Origin: Roseburia sp.
Lineage (GTDB): Bacteria; Bacillota; Clostridia; Lachnospirales; Lachnospiraceae
Length of the DNA stretch: 13,923 bases
Direction of reading: 5' to 3'
Assembly: GCA_017621905.1 (NCBI GenBank)
Contig: JAGASC010000042.1
Location: forward strand, 1 to 13,923
A model generated the notes under the pieces. It did not search any database, was not told the origin of the DNA, and was given only the letters and a program-made list of their open reading frames with translations. This document shows, piece by piece, positions 1-6,623 of the stretch (the first letter of the stretch is position 1; each line of letters starts with the position of its first letter). Made by a program: the position numbers and the translations under genes.

Positions 1-1
1 G

Positions 2-25
2 CTGGGCGGTATGCTGAGCAAATAA
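2..25 (+). CDS. 3' end of an unidentified upstream gene (partial)
   Basis: Reading from base 2 gives LGGMLSK and a TAA stop at 23-25. The Gly-rich hydrophobic end followed by Lys would suit the last turn of a small membrane protein, and small membrane proteins (TIGR04086-like) do occur next to SCIFF loci. Only seven codons are visible, so this is a guess from context. The frame starting at base 1 stays open to TGA at 28-30 and cannot be excluded. No terminator lies between this end and the scfA promoter. Confidence 0.3.
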   Translation: MGGMLSK

Positions 26-72
26 CGTGAGCAAATTAATAAGAAAAAATACTTCCTATATGAGAAATTTTG

Positions 73-81
73 TGATACAAT
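73..81 (+). promoter_or_regulatory. Extended -10 promoter for scfA
   Basis: TGATACAAT at 73-81 is an extended -10: TG, one base, then TACAAT (5 of 6 to TATAAT). The -35 position at 17-bp spacing (53-58, TTCCTA) matches TTGACA poorly, which is usual for extended -10 promoters. Transcription would start near base 88, giving a leader of about 100 nt before scfA. It probably drives scfA, scfB, secDF and perhaps the lysozyme gene, since no clear internal promoter was seen. Confidence 0.55.
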
Positions 82-94
82 ATCCTATGTCTAT

Positions 95-155
95 GTGATC
101 AGGTTCCCATACATATGTGTCAGTCAGTTGATTTGACCGGAAGGAACCGTATCAC
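95..155 (+). promoter_or_regulatory. Structured 5' leader of scfA
   Basis: GTGATCAGGTTCC (95-107) can pair with GGAACCGTATCAC (143-155): 5 bp, a symmetric 2x2 internal loop (CA/GT), then 6 bp. The enclosed segment holds a second small stem, GTCAG (123-127) with TTGAC (133-137), the last pair being G-T. The element lies between the predicted start of transcription (~88) and the scfA ribosome site (172-180). No T-run follows, so it is not a terminator. It does not match any riboswitch class I recognise. Its role is unknown; control of translation or mRNA stability is inference. Confidence 0.45.
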
Positions 156-189
156 AGAGAAAAATGTAACAAGGTGGAGGAAAGCAGAG

Positions 190-333
190 ATGAAGCATAT
201 TAAAACATTGAATACGAGAGATTTCAAGAAGAGCATGAAGAAGGGCGGATGCGGTGAGTGCCAGACTTCCTGCCAGTCAGCATGTAAGACATCCTGTACA
301 GTAGGCAATCAGAGTTGTGAACAGGCAAAGTAA
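190..333 (+). CDS. scfA: SCIFF ranthipeptide precursor (six cysteines in forty-five)
   Basis: A 47-aa ribosomally made peptide precursor. The N-terminal leader MKHIKTLNTR is followed by a Lys-rich stretch and a core with Cys at 21, 24, 28, 32, 36 and 43, the SCIFF pattern. In characterised SCIFF peptides the radical SAM maturase joins Cys32 to Thr37 by a thioether (ranthipeptide linkage); both residues are present here at those numbers. The start is ATG 190 because AGGTGGAGG (172-180) lies 9 nt before it and the family begins with MKHIKTL; an ATG at 115 in the same frame would add 25 residues with no ribosome site. scfB follows at 431. Final product and biological role are unclear: family members have been proposed as quorum-type signals in clostridia. 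No cleavage or transport gene is adjacent. Confidence 0.95.
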   Translation: MKHIKTLNTRDFKKSMKKGGCGECQTSCQSACKTSCTVGNQSCEQAK

Positions 334-356
334 TTCATAGGAAAGCATGAATGTAT

Positions 357-389
357 GGGGGAGCAGCGGTGAAAAGTCGCTGCTTCTTT
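357..389 (+). promoter_or_regulatory. Hairpin between scfA and scfB, possible attenuator
   Basis: AGCAGCG (362-368) pairs perfectly with CGCTGCT (378-384) around a 9-nt loop. GGGGG (357-361) can extend the stem against TCTTT (385-389) through one G-C and several G-U pairs. The descending arm runs into TTCTTTG, which is U-rich but broken. It lies in the 97-bp gap before scfB. A leaky terminator or RNA-stabilising hairpin here would keep precursor transcript above maturase transcript, as is common in RiPP operons; that role is inferred. Confidence 0.5.
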
Positions 390-430
390 GTGGTATAGAT
401 AGAATAGGAAATAGTAAGGAGAAAACCGGT

Positions 431-1810
431 ATGATTCATCAATATCAGAGCAATGGTTATAATATTGTACTGGATGTAAACAGTGGAAGTGTCCATGTTG
501 TGGATGATGCGGCCTATGGATTGATTGCTAAGGTGGATGAGGACCTAAAGGCGGGCATGGAGGAAACAGCCATCCGTGCAAAGTATCAGACAGCAGAGGA
601 ACAGGAAGCACTGGATGAAATTTTTACATTAAAGAATGAAAATATGCTCTTTACAGAGGATATTTATGAACCGTATATTGATCAGTTTATGAAGCGGGAG
701 ACAGTGGTAAAGGCTATGTGCCTTCATATTGCCCATGACTGCAATCTTGCCTGCAGATACTGTTTTGCAGGCGAAGGAGAATATCATGGCGGACGCGGTC
801 TGATGAGTTTTGAAGTTGGTAAAAAGGCATTGGATTATCTGGTGGCACATTCCGGCAGCAGGGTAAATCTGGAAGTGGATTTCTTTGGCGGTGAGCCGCT
901 TTTAAACTGGGATGTGGTAAAGCAGCTGGTTGCCTATGGGCGAAGTCTGGAAGAACCTAACCATAAGAAATTCCGCTTTACACTGACAACAAATGGTACG
1001 CTGCTGAATGATGAGATGATGGAATTTATTAATACGGAAATGGGGAACCTTGTTTTAAGTATTGACGGACGAAAAGAAGTCAATGATCGGATGCGCCCTT
1101 ACAGAGGTGGTCAGGGAAGTTATGATAAGATCCTGCCGAAATATTTAAAGGCTGCAGAATCCAGAAATCAGATGAATTATTATGTTCGTGGTACCTACAC
1201 GCATTTTAATACGGATTTTTCAAAAGATGTTCTGCATCTGGCAGATCTTGGCTTTCAGCAGATTTCCGTAGAGCCCGTGGTTGCCCCGCCGGAAGCGGAA
1301 TATGCGTTGACGCAAGAGGATGTTCCGGGGCTGATGCAGCAATATGATGAACTGGCATTGGAGATGCTTCGTAGAAAAAAGGAAGGAAGACCTTTTAATT
1401 TCTTCCATTTTATGATTGATCTTGAGGGTGGACCGTGTGTTGCGAAGCGGCTTTCCGGCTGTGGTTCCGGCTGTGAATATCTTGCTGTAACGCCATGGGG
1501 AGATTTTTATCCCTGCCACCAGTTTGTCGGACAAAAGGAATTTCTGATGGGTAATGTTGATGATGGCATCACCAATGAAGAAGTACGGCAGATGTTTCAT
1601 GACTGTAATGTATACTCTAAGGAAGCCTGCCGGAACTGCTTTGCAAAATTCTACTGCAGCGGAGGCTGTGCTGCCAATGCTTATAATTCTCATGGAAGCA
1701 TTAATGATGTCTACGAGGTTGGCTGCACATTACAGAAGAAACGAATTGAATGTGCTATTATGATGAAGGTGGCTGAAGCAGCCGAAAAAGAGGAAGACGA
1801 AGAGGTCTGA
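431..1810 (+). CDS. scfB: SCIFF peptide maturase, radical SAM/SPASM thioether synthase
   Basis: A 459-aa enzyme that uses S-adenosylmethionine and Fe-S clusters to form the Cys-to-Thr thioether in the ScfA peptide, in the cytoplasm. Residues 1 to ~85 are the N-terminal precursor-binding region (RRE-like in characterised homologues), opening with MIHQYQSNGYNIVLDVNSGS. The radical SAM motif CNLACRYC gives C104, C108 and C111; GGEP is at 153-156. The C-terminal SPASM region has C336, C344, C348, C362, C392, CxxCx5CxxxC at C400/C403/C409/C413, and C432, enough ligands for two auxiliary [4Fe-4S] clusters. ATG 431 is chosen because AAGGAG (416-421) precedes it by 9 nt and the protein then begins like the family; an in-frame ATG at 347 would add 28 non-conserved residues and lacks a good ribosome site. 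scfA lies upstream and secDF begins 22 bp after the stop, so co-transcription is likely. Confidence 0.95.
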   Translation: MIHQYQSNGYNIVLDVNSGSVHVVDDAAYGLIAKVDEDLKAGMEETAIRAKYQTAEEQEALDEIFTLKNENMLFTEDIYEPYIDQFMKRETVVKAMCLHIAHDCNLACRYCFAGEGEYHGGRGLMSFEVGKKALDYLVAHSGSRVNLEVDFFGGEPLLNWDVVKQLVAYGRSLEEPNHKKFRFTLTTNGTLLNDEMMEFINTEMGNLVLSIDGRKEVNDRMRPYRGGQGSYDKILPKYLKAAESRNQMNYYVRGTYTHFNTDFSKDVLHLADLGFQQISVEPVVAPPEAEYALTQEDVPGLMQQYDELALEMLRRKKEGRPFNFFHFMIDLEGGPCVAKRLSGCGSGCEYLAVTPWGDFYPCHQFVGQKEFLMGNVDDGITNEEVRQMFHDCNVYSKEACRNCFAKFYCSGGCAANAYNSHGSINDVYEVGCTLQKKRIECAIMMKVAEAAEKEEDEEV

Positions 1811-1832
1811 CAGGAAAGGAGTACATGGAAAA

Positions 1833-4241
1833 ATGAAAAAGGGAACAGGTTTTCTGGCGTTCTTTGCATTTATCATAGTTACAGTATTGCTGGGATATGT
1901 TGCAATCTTTGGCGTCGGAGCAGAGAAAAGCTATTCTGCCGAAACGATTAAGCTGGGACTTGATCTGGCAGGTGGTGTCAGCATTACCTATGAGGCGGTA
2001 GGCGAAGAAACGCCGACGGCTGAGGATATCAGCGATACCATATATAAGCTTCGAAAGAGAATTGATAAATTTTCTACGGAAGCACAGGTATATCAGGAAG
2101 GGGAACGCAGAATTAATATTGAAATTCCCGGTGTCACGGATGCCAATAAGGTATTGCAGGAGCTCGGTTCTCCCGGTTCCTTATATTTTATCCAGGCAAC
2201 AGCTCCGGATGGAAGCATGAACTATCAGCTGATGATGACGGCAAGCGGTCTGCAGGTATATAAAGAGGATGATACCAGCTTCTGCTATATGAATGGCGTG
2301 ACATATCTGTATGATGAAGCCACAGATAATGTCATGTTTGATGCGGCAGGAACCCCGGTTGCATATGAGGTCACCGATTCTGCTGCAGTGAAGCCAAGAT
2401 ATGAACTGACAAGGGATATTAATGAAATCGTTGCTGACGGCAGTGCTGTTTTAAGCGGAACAGATGTTGTTTCTTCCAAAGGCGGCGGTTATACCGATGA
2501 TTATAATAGGACGCAGTATATCGTAGAATTGACCTTTACGGAGGAAGCAGCCCTCAAATTTGCAGATGCTACGGGAGCTGCAGCAGGCAAGCCAGGACTG
2601 TATGGTACGATTGCCATTTATTATGATGGAGAAGTACTCAGCGTGCCGAATGTAAATTCCCGGATTGATGGGGGAAAAGCGCAGATTACAGGTATGCGGG
2701 ACTTTGATGAAGCAGACCGCATGGCACAGAGTATCCGTATCGGTGGATTGAAGGTAGAACTTCAGGAACTGCGTTCCAATGTTGTAGGTGCACAGCTTGG
2801 AACAGATGCCATAAAGACCAGTTTGACGGCAGGTGCAATCGGACTGGCAATGGTCATTGCTTTCATGATTGCAGTTTACCGTGTTCCCGGATTTGCAAGT
2901 TCTTTGGCACTGATTCTTTATGTTATTCTTATGCTTCTTGGAATTAACATGTTTGAAGTAACACTTACGCTGCCGGGAATTGCAGGTATTATTCTTTCCG
3001 TTGGTATGGCGGTAGATGCCAATGTTATTGTATTTGCGAGAATTAAAGAGGAAATCAGAGACGGTATGACAGTGCAGTCTGCAATTAAGTCAGGATTTTC
3101 CAAGGCATTTTCCGCGATTATTGATGGTAATATAACAACCCTGATTGCAGCCATTGTGTTGATTGTTATGGGTAGCGGAAGCCTGAAGGGATTTGCTTAT
3201 ACTCTGGCAATGGGTATCGTGATCTCCATGTTTACGGCTCTTGTAATCACAAAGCTTTTGTTGAACAGCTTTTATGCAATGGGACTTAAGGATCCGAAGT
3301 GGTATGGTAAGGGCAACAACGGAGTAAAATATGATTTTGTGGCAAAGAGAAAGATTTTCTTTGGTGTTTCCGGTGCAGTGATTCTGCTTGGAGTTGTGAT
3401 GCTGTTCGTAAATAAGGCATCCATTGGTTCCATCTTAAATTACAGTCTTGATTTTGTAGGCGGTACAGCAACCAATGTTACTTTTGAACGTGAGATGACC
3501 AGAGAAGAGATAGATAATCAGATTGTTCCTGAGATTTCAAAGATCACAGGAGATGCCAATGTATTCTGGCAGCAGGTAAACGATACCAACGAAGTGGTAT
3601 TTAAGACCAGAGCTCTGGAAGCAGACGAAAGGGAAGCATTGGAGCAGGTTATGGTTAATCAGTTTGGTGTTCAGAGCAGTAAGATTGAAACAGAGACCAT
3701 CAGTTCTACCATATCCGGTGAGATGAAACGTGAGGCAGTCACAGCGGTTCTGGTTGCTACATTCTGTATGATGCTTTATATCTGGTTCCGTTTTAGTGAT
3801 ATCAGATTTGGAGCAAGTGCAGTGGCAGCACTTTTACATGATGTTATGGTGGTGCTGACATTCTATGCAGCTGCAAGGCTGAGTGTCGGTTCAACCTTTA
3901 TCGCCTGTATGTTGACGATTGTGGGATATTCTATCAATGCGACGATTGTTATTTTCGACAGAGTCCGCGAGAATAAAAAGGAGATGGGACGTAATGATAC
4001 GATTACGGATGTGGTTAACAAGAGTATTTCCCAGACCTTATCCCGAAGTATTTTTACTTCCCTGACTACATTTATCATGATTGCGGTATTATATATCTTA
4101 GGAGTATCTTCCATTAAGGAATTTGCATTACCGTTGATGATCGGTATTCTGTGCGGAACCTATTCCTCCATATGCCTTGCGGCTTCTTTGTGGGCACTTC
4201 TTCGGGATAAATTTCCACAGGTAGAAGAGGATGATGACTAA
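1833..4241 (+). CDS. secDF: Protein translocase SecDF fusion
   Basis: An 802-aa membrane protein joining SecD and SecF, which use the proton gradient to help pull exported proteins through SecYEG. A first membrane helix (~7-29) leads to LGLDLAGGVSITYEA (41-55) and a large extracellular P1 domain (~30-320). SecD helices span ~331-477 and include GMAVDANVIVFARIKEE (391-407) with the conserved Asp395. SecF starts near 501, with helix ~505-527, LDFVGGTATNV (539-549), a second extracellular domain (~528-632), helices from 633 and GYSINATIVIFDRVREN (698-714). R738, in TLSRSIFTS, is kept. The SecF motif has Ala703 where many SecF proteins have Asp. The fused form is usual in Firmicutes. The start follows AAAGGAG (1815-1821) by 11 nt. 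The 104-bp gap to the lysozyme gene holds an imperfect hairpin (4265-4306) but no T-run. Confidence 0.95.
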   Translation: MKKGTGFLAFFAFIIVTVLLGYVAIFGVGAEKSYSAETIKLGLDLAGGVSITYEAVGEETPTAEDISDTIYKLRKRIDKFSTEAQVYQEGERRINIEIPGVTDANKVLQELGSPGSLYFIQATAPDGSMNYQLMMTASGLQVYKEDDTSFCYMNGVTYLYDEATDNVMFDAAGTPVAYEVTDSAAVKPRYELTRDINEIVADGSAVLSGTDVVSSKGGGYTDDYNRTQYIVELTFTEEAALKFADATGAAAGKPGLYGTIAIYYDGEVLSVPNVNSRIDGGKAQITGMRDFDEADRMAQSIRIGGLKVELQELRSNVVGAQLGTDAIKTSLTAGAIGLAMVIAFMIAVYRVPGFASSLALILYVILMLLGINMFEVTLTLPGIAGIILSVGMAVDANVIVFARIKEEIRDGMTVQSAIKSGFSKAFSAIIDGNITTLIAAIVLIVMGSGSLKGFAYTLAMGIVISMFTALVITKLLLNSFYAMGLKDPKWYGKGNNGVKYDFVAKRKIFFGVSGAVILLGVVMLFVNKASIGSILNYSLDFVGGTATNVTFEREMTREEIDNQIVPEISKITGDANVFWQQVNDTNEVVFKTRALEADEREALEQVMVNQFGVQSSKIETETISSTISGEMKREAVTAVLVATFCMMLYIWFRFSDIRFGASAVAALLHDVMVVLTFYAAARLSVGSTFIACMLTIVGYSINATIVIFDRVRENKKEMGRNDTITDVVNKSISQTLSRSIFTSLTTFIMIAVLYILGVSSIKEFALPLMIGILCGTYSSICLAASLWALLRDKFPQVEEDDD

Positions 4242-4345
4242 TATCAGGATAGGCAATTTCGCAGCTAATGAGGCATGATTATACATTTCGCATAGTGATG
4301 CATTAGGAATTCTATGTTGTAATTGTCTGAGTTGATTGGAATGTA

Positions 4346-5134
4346 ATGAAGAAAAAAGAAGTAAATAAGGAAAGCGTAAAAAGAAAAAACAAAACAGGAA
4401 TTTGGATCGTGATAATTGCGGTAGCGGTTGCAGCGCTTGCCGCATTTTTCACCTGCGTTTACCAGAGGAAAATAGAGCTTGCGGAAAAGATGGCAGAGAA
4501 ATTCACCGTAAAGGGCGTGGATATTTCTTATTATCAAGGAAATATTGACTGGCCCGTATTATCGGAAGGACTATCCTTTGTCTATATGAAAGCAACGGAA
4601 GGAAGCAGTCACAAGGATATCCGCTTTGAGGAAAATCTGGCAGGAGCTCTGGAGACGGCGCTTGCAGTAGGTGCCTATCATTTTTTCAGCTTTGAGAGCA
4701 GTGGAAAGACGCAGGCACAAAATTATATCAATGTGGTAGGAAAATGGGACGGTATGCTGGTTCCTGCAGTAGATGTGGAATATTACAGCGGGGCTTATGA
4801 TGCTTCTTTTGAAGAATTGGATAAGGAAGAAATCAGAACACAACTGCAAATGTTACTGGATGAGCTGGAAGCCTATTACGGATGTAAGCCGGTGATTTAC
4901 ACTACAATGACAGCCTATCGGAATCTGCTCTGTGGTGAATTTGAGGAGTATCCGCTGTGGATCAGGAATGTGTATTATCAGCCTGTGTTTAGCGGTCGGA
5001 ATTGGTGCTTCTGGCAATATCATGATAAAGGGATCCTGGAGGGATATTCAGGAGAGGAAAAATATATTGATCTGGATGTCTTTCGTGGAACATTGGAAGA
5101 TCTGGATGCATATCGTATCTACGGTGAGGAGTGA
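4346..5134 (+). CDS. Membrane-anchored GH25 lysozyme (muramidase)
   Basis: A 262-aa cell-wall hydrolase expected to cut the MurNAc-GlcNAc bond of peptidoglycan outside the cell. A short Lys-rich head (1-17) and one membrane helix (~18-38) act as signal-anchor; there is no lipobox. The GH25 barrel covers ~56-255. GVDISYYQGNIDW (57-69) carries Asp59, and PAVDVEYY (140-147) carries Asp143 and Glu145, the family's catalytic acidic set. PLWIRNVYY (203-211), FWQYHDKG (222-229) and IDLDVF (241-246) are further family blocks. There is no cell-wall binding domain, so it acts near the membrane. Ribosome site support is poor (TTGGA at 4336-4340), so the exact start is less certain than for its neighbours. 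It lies 104 bp after secDF and ends 41 bp before a terminator. A co-transcribed envelope role is inferred; a spore or phage origin is less likely since no such genes are near. Confidence 0.9.
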   Translation: MKKKEVNKESVKRKNKTGIWIVIIAVAVAALAAFFTCVYQRKIELAEKMAEKFTVKGVDISYYQGNIDWPVLSEGLSFVYMKATEGSSHKDIRFEENLAGALETALAVGAYHFFSFESSGKTQAQNYINVVGKWDGMLVPAVDVEYYSGAYDASFEELDKEEIRTQLQMLLDELEAYYGCKPVIYTTMTAYRNLLCGEFEEYPLWIRNVYYQPVFSGRNWCFWQYHDKGILEGYSGEEKYIDLDVFRGTLEDLDAYRIYGEE

Positions 5135-5175
5135 ATGTCCTTCCCTGTAGTGAAATTGTGAAAAATGAACAGAGA

Positions 5176-5205
5176 AAAAAGCGGATACCAGTGTACCCGC
5201 TTTTT
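5176..5205. terminator. Bidirectional intrinsic terminator between convergent genes
   Basis: AAAAAGCGG (5176-5184) pairs with CCGCTTTTT (5197-5205). The inner part also pairs (TAC 5186-5188 with GTA 5193-5195) around a CAGT tetraloop, with one A/C mismatch. A-run and T-run are symmetric, so it can stop transcription from both the lysozyme gene (+) and the foldase gene (-), which converge on it. Confidence 0.9.
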
Positions 5206-5251
5206 CTATTTTGGAATACTTCATAAATCTCTTTTGGCAGTCAATTGTCGC

Positions 5252-6451
5252 TTACTCCGTGACAGTTACTGTATCTACCAGATAGTTTGTTACCTTGTCT
5301 GCAAGTGCCATCTGTGCAAGGTAGTTATAACCGTACTGTGTCAGTAATTCCTGGAAGGAAGCATCGTCATAACCCTGTTCGTAATAATAGTTCATAACGT
5401 CTTCCCTGGTGTTTGTCATTCCTTCACCGGCATAGACGGTCATAACGGAAAGGTAGAAAGCTACATCACTTTGTGCCATGGAATGAACTGAGGAACGATA
5501 TTCTTCATCACTGGTAAAGCCATACATTTCATAAACGGAATTGTAGGCATAGGAACTAAGGGAATTATAAAACATCTGGTTATAATAGTTAAACTGGTTT
5601 TCATTCTGGGCAAGGTAGATCTTTTCAACGTTGGCAAGATAATCCTGTGGATACTGTAATACGGTACATCCGTTGGTCAGGGAGTCTGTGATGGCCTCTT
5701 TTAAATTGGATTTAAAATATTCTTCCGTCAGATAAGTACGATATTCTTCCACTGTAGAAGCAATGTTGCCAAAGTTTTCTGCAACAAGTTCATCCGTAAA
5801 TTCAGGAACAACGTAAATTCCATGAATGGTAATATTATAGGTTACGGTCACACCTGCAAGTTCTGTATCATAGTAGTCTGCCGGATAAGTGATTTCAGCC
5901 TGAAAATTATCTCCGGGATGATGACCGGGAAGTAATTCATCAAACTGATCTGAAACAGAGCCGCTGCCGATGGTGTAATCCTGCTGTTGTACAGCGTTAT
6001 AGGAAACTCCGCCGATGGTTGCATCATAGGAAAGGCTGATTTTATTTTCGGAAGCAGTTGTCAGACCGGTATCCTCAGAAAGCTTGGCAAGAGATTCACA
6101 GGTGGAAGCAATATCTGCATCCACAGTTGCTTCATCAGGCAATAAATCAGCTCTGCTATAGGTAAGACTCTTATAATCAAATTGTACATAGTCTGCAGGT
6201 GTTACATTTTCAATCAGACCTTCTTCGGTAAGATATTTGTTATAGGTATCAGTAGATAATAATCCGGAATTGTCCTTATTAATCCGGTAGATAAGATAAG
6301 ACAATCCGACAACACCGATCACGGCAAGAAAGATGATGATGGCAGTCAGGCGTGACTGTATCTTCTTGCGGCGCTGGTCTTTCCTTGCATTTTCTATATC
6401 CATACGTTTCTGCTTGGATCTGCTGATTTCATTTGCTGTATTTTCACTCAT
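5252..6451 (-). CDS. Membrane-anchored FKBP/trigger-factor-like peptidyl-prolyl isomerase
   Basis: A 399-aa protein predicted to help fold exported proteins outside the membrane. A basic cytoplasmic head (1-34, many Lys/Arg) precedes one membrane helix (~36-55). An FKBP-type domain follows at ~133-215, with YTIGSGSVSDQFDELLPGHH (159-178) and ITYPADYYDTELAGVTVTYN (187-206), closely resembling the isomerase domain of trigger factor. Residues ~216-399 are a helical, Tyr/Asn-rich region beginning VVPEFTDELVAENFG, like the trigger factor chaperone arm. The ribosome-binding N-domain of true trigger factor is missing and replaced by the anchor, so it is not tig. The start is Met at 6451: GGAGG (6458-6462 on this strand) is 6 nt away, whereas a Met seven codons upstream lacks a site. 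It is a single gene with its own promoter, convergent to the lysozyme gene. Isomerase activity is not certain from sequence. Confidence 0.85.
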   Translation of the reverse strand: MSENTANEISRSKQKRMDIENARKDQRRKKIQSRLTAIIIFLAVIGVVGLSYLIYRINKDNSGLLSTDTYNKYLTEEGLIENVTPADYVQFDYKSLTYSRADLLPDEATVDADIASTCESLAKLSEDTGLTTASENKISLSYDATIGGVSYNAVQQQDYTIGSGSVSDQFDELLPGHHPGDNFQAEITYPADYYDTELAGVTVTYNITIHGIYVVPEFTDELVAENFGNIASTVEEYRTYLTEEYFKSNLKEAITDSLTNGCTVLQYPQDYLANVEKIYLAQNENQFNYYNQMFYNSLSSYAYNSVYEMYGFTSDEEYRSSVHSMAQSDVAFYLSVMTVYAGEGMTNTREDVMNYYYEQGYDDASFQELLTQYGYNYLAQMALADKVTNYLVDTVTVTE

Positions 6452-6500
6452 GGCGGTCCTCCGATTTTGCATATATAATGCTTTTATTTAAACAAGGTAA

Positions 6501-6528
6501 AGTATAACACACATTCAGACAAAATCAA
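6501..6528 (-). promoter_or_regulatory. Promoter of the foldase gene
   Basis: Read on the minus strand: TTGATT (6523-6528) as -35, a 16-bp spacer, and TATACT (6501-6506) as -10. Transcription would begin near 6494, about 43 nt before the chosen start codon. It diverges from the recJ promoter. Confidence 0.65.
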
Positions 6529-6558
6529 ACCGTTAAAAACAAACTAACGAAATTCGTG

Positions 6559-6587
6559 TGGCGAAAAGCGGGGGGCTGTTGTATAAT
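6559..6587 (+). promoter_or_regulatory. Promoter of recJ
   Basis: A perfect TATAAT at 6582-6587 lies 36 bp before the recJ start codon. At 17-bp spacing the -35 position reads TGGCGA (6559-6564), a weak 3-of-6 match. It likely also serves the downstream acyltransferase-like gene. Confidence 0.6.
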
Positions 6588-6623
6588 GTAGTTTAGTATG
6601 GTACACCGGGAGGAAAGAAAAAG

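Noticed and set aside
115..189. Upstream in-frame start giving a 72-aa SCIFF precursor
   Set aside because: It has no ribosome site, lies inside the leader stem region, and would add residues that are not part of the family; ATG 190 has an ideal site.
1825..1836. Three-codon frame (ATG GAA AAA TGA) overlapping the secDF start
   Set aside because: It is too close to the ribosome site to be a convincing start and is likely chance in A-rich sequence; translational coupling cannot be shown.
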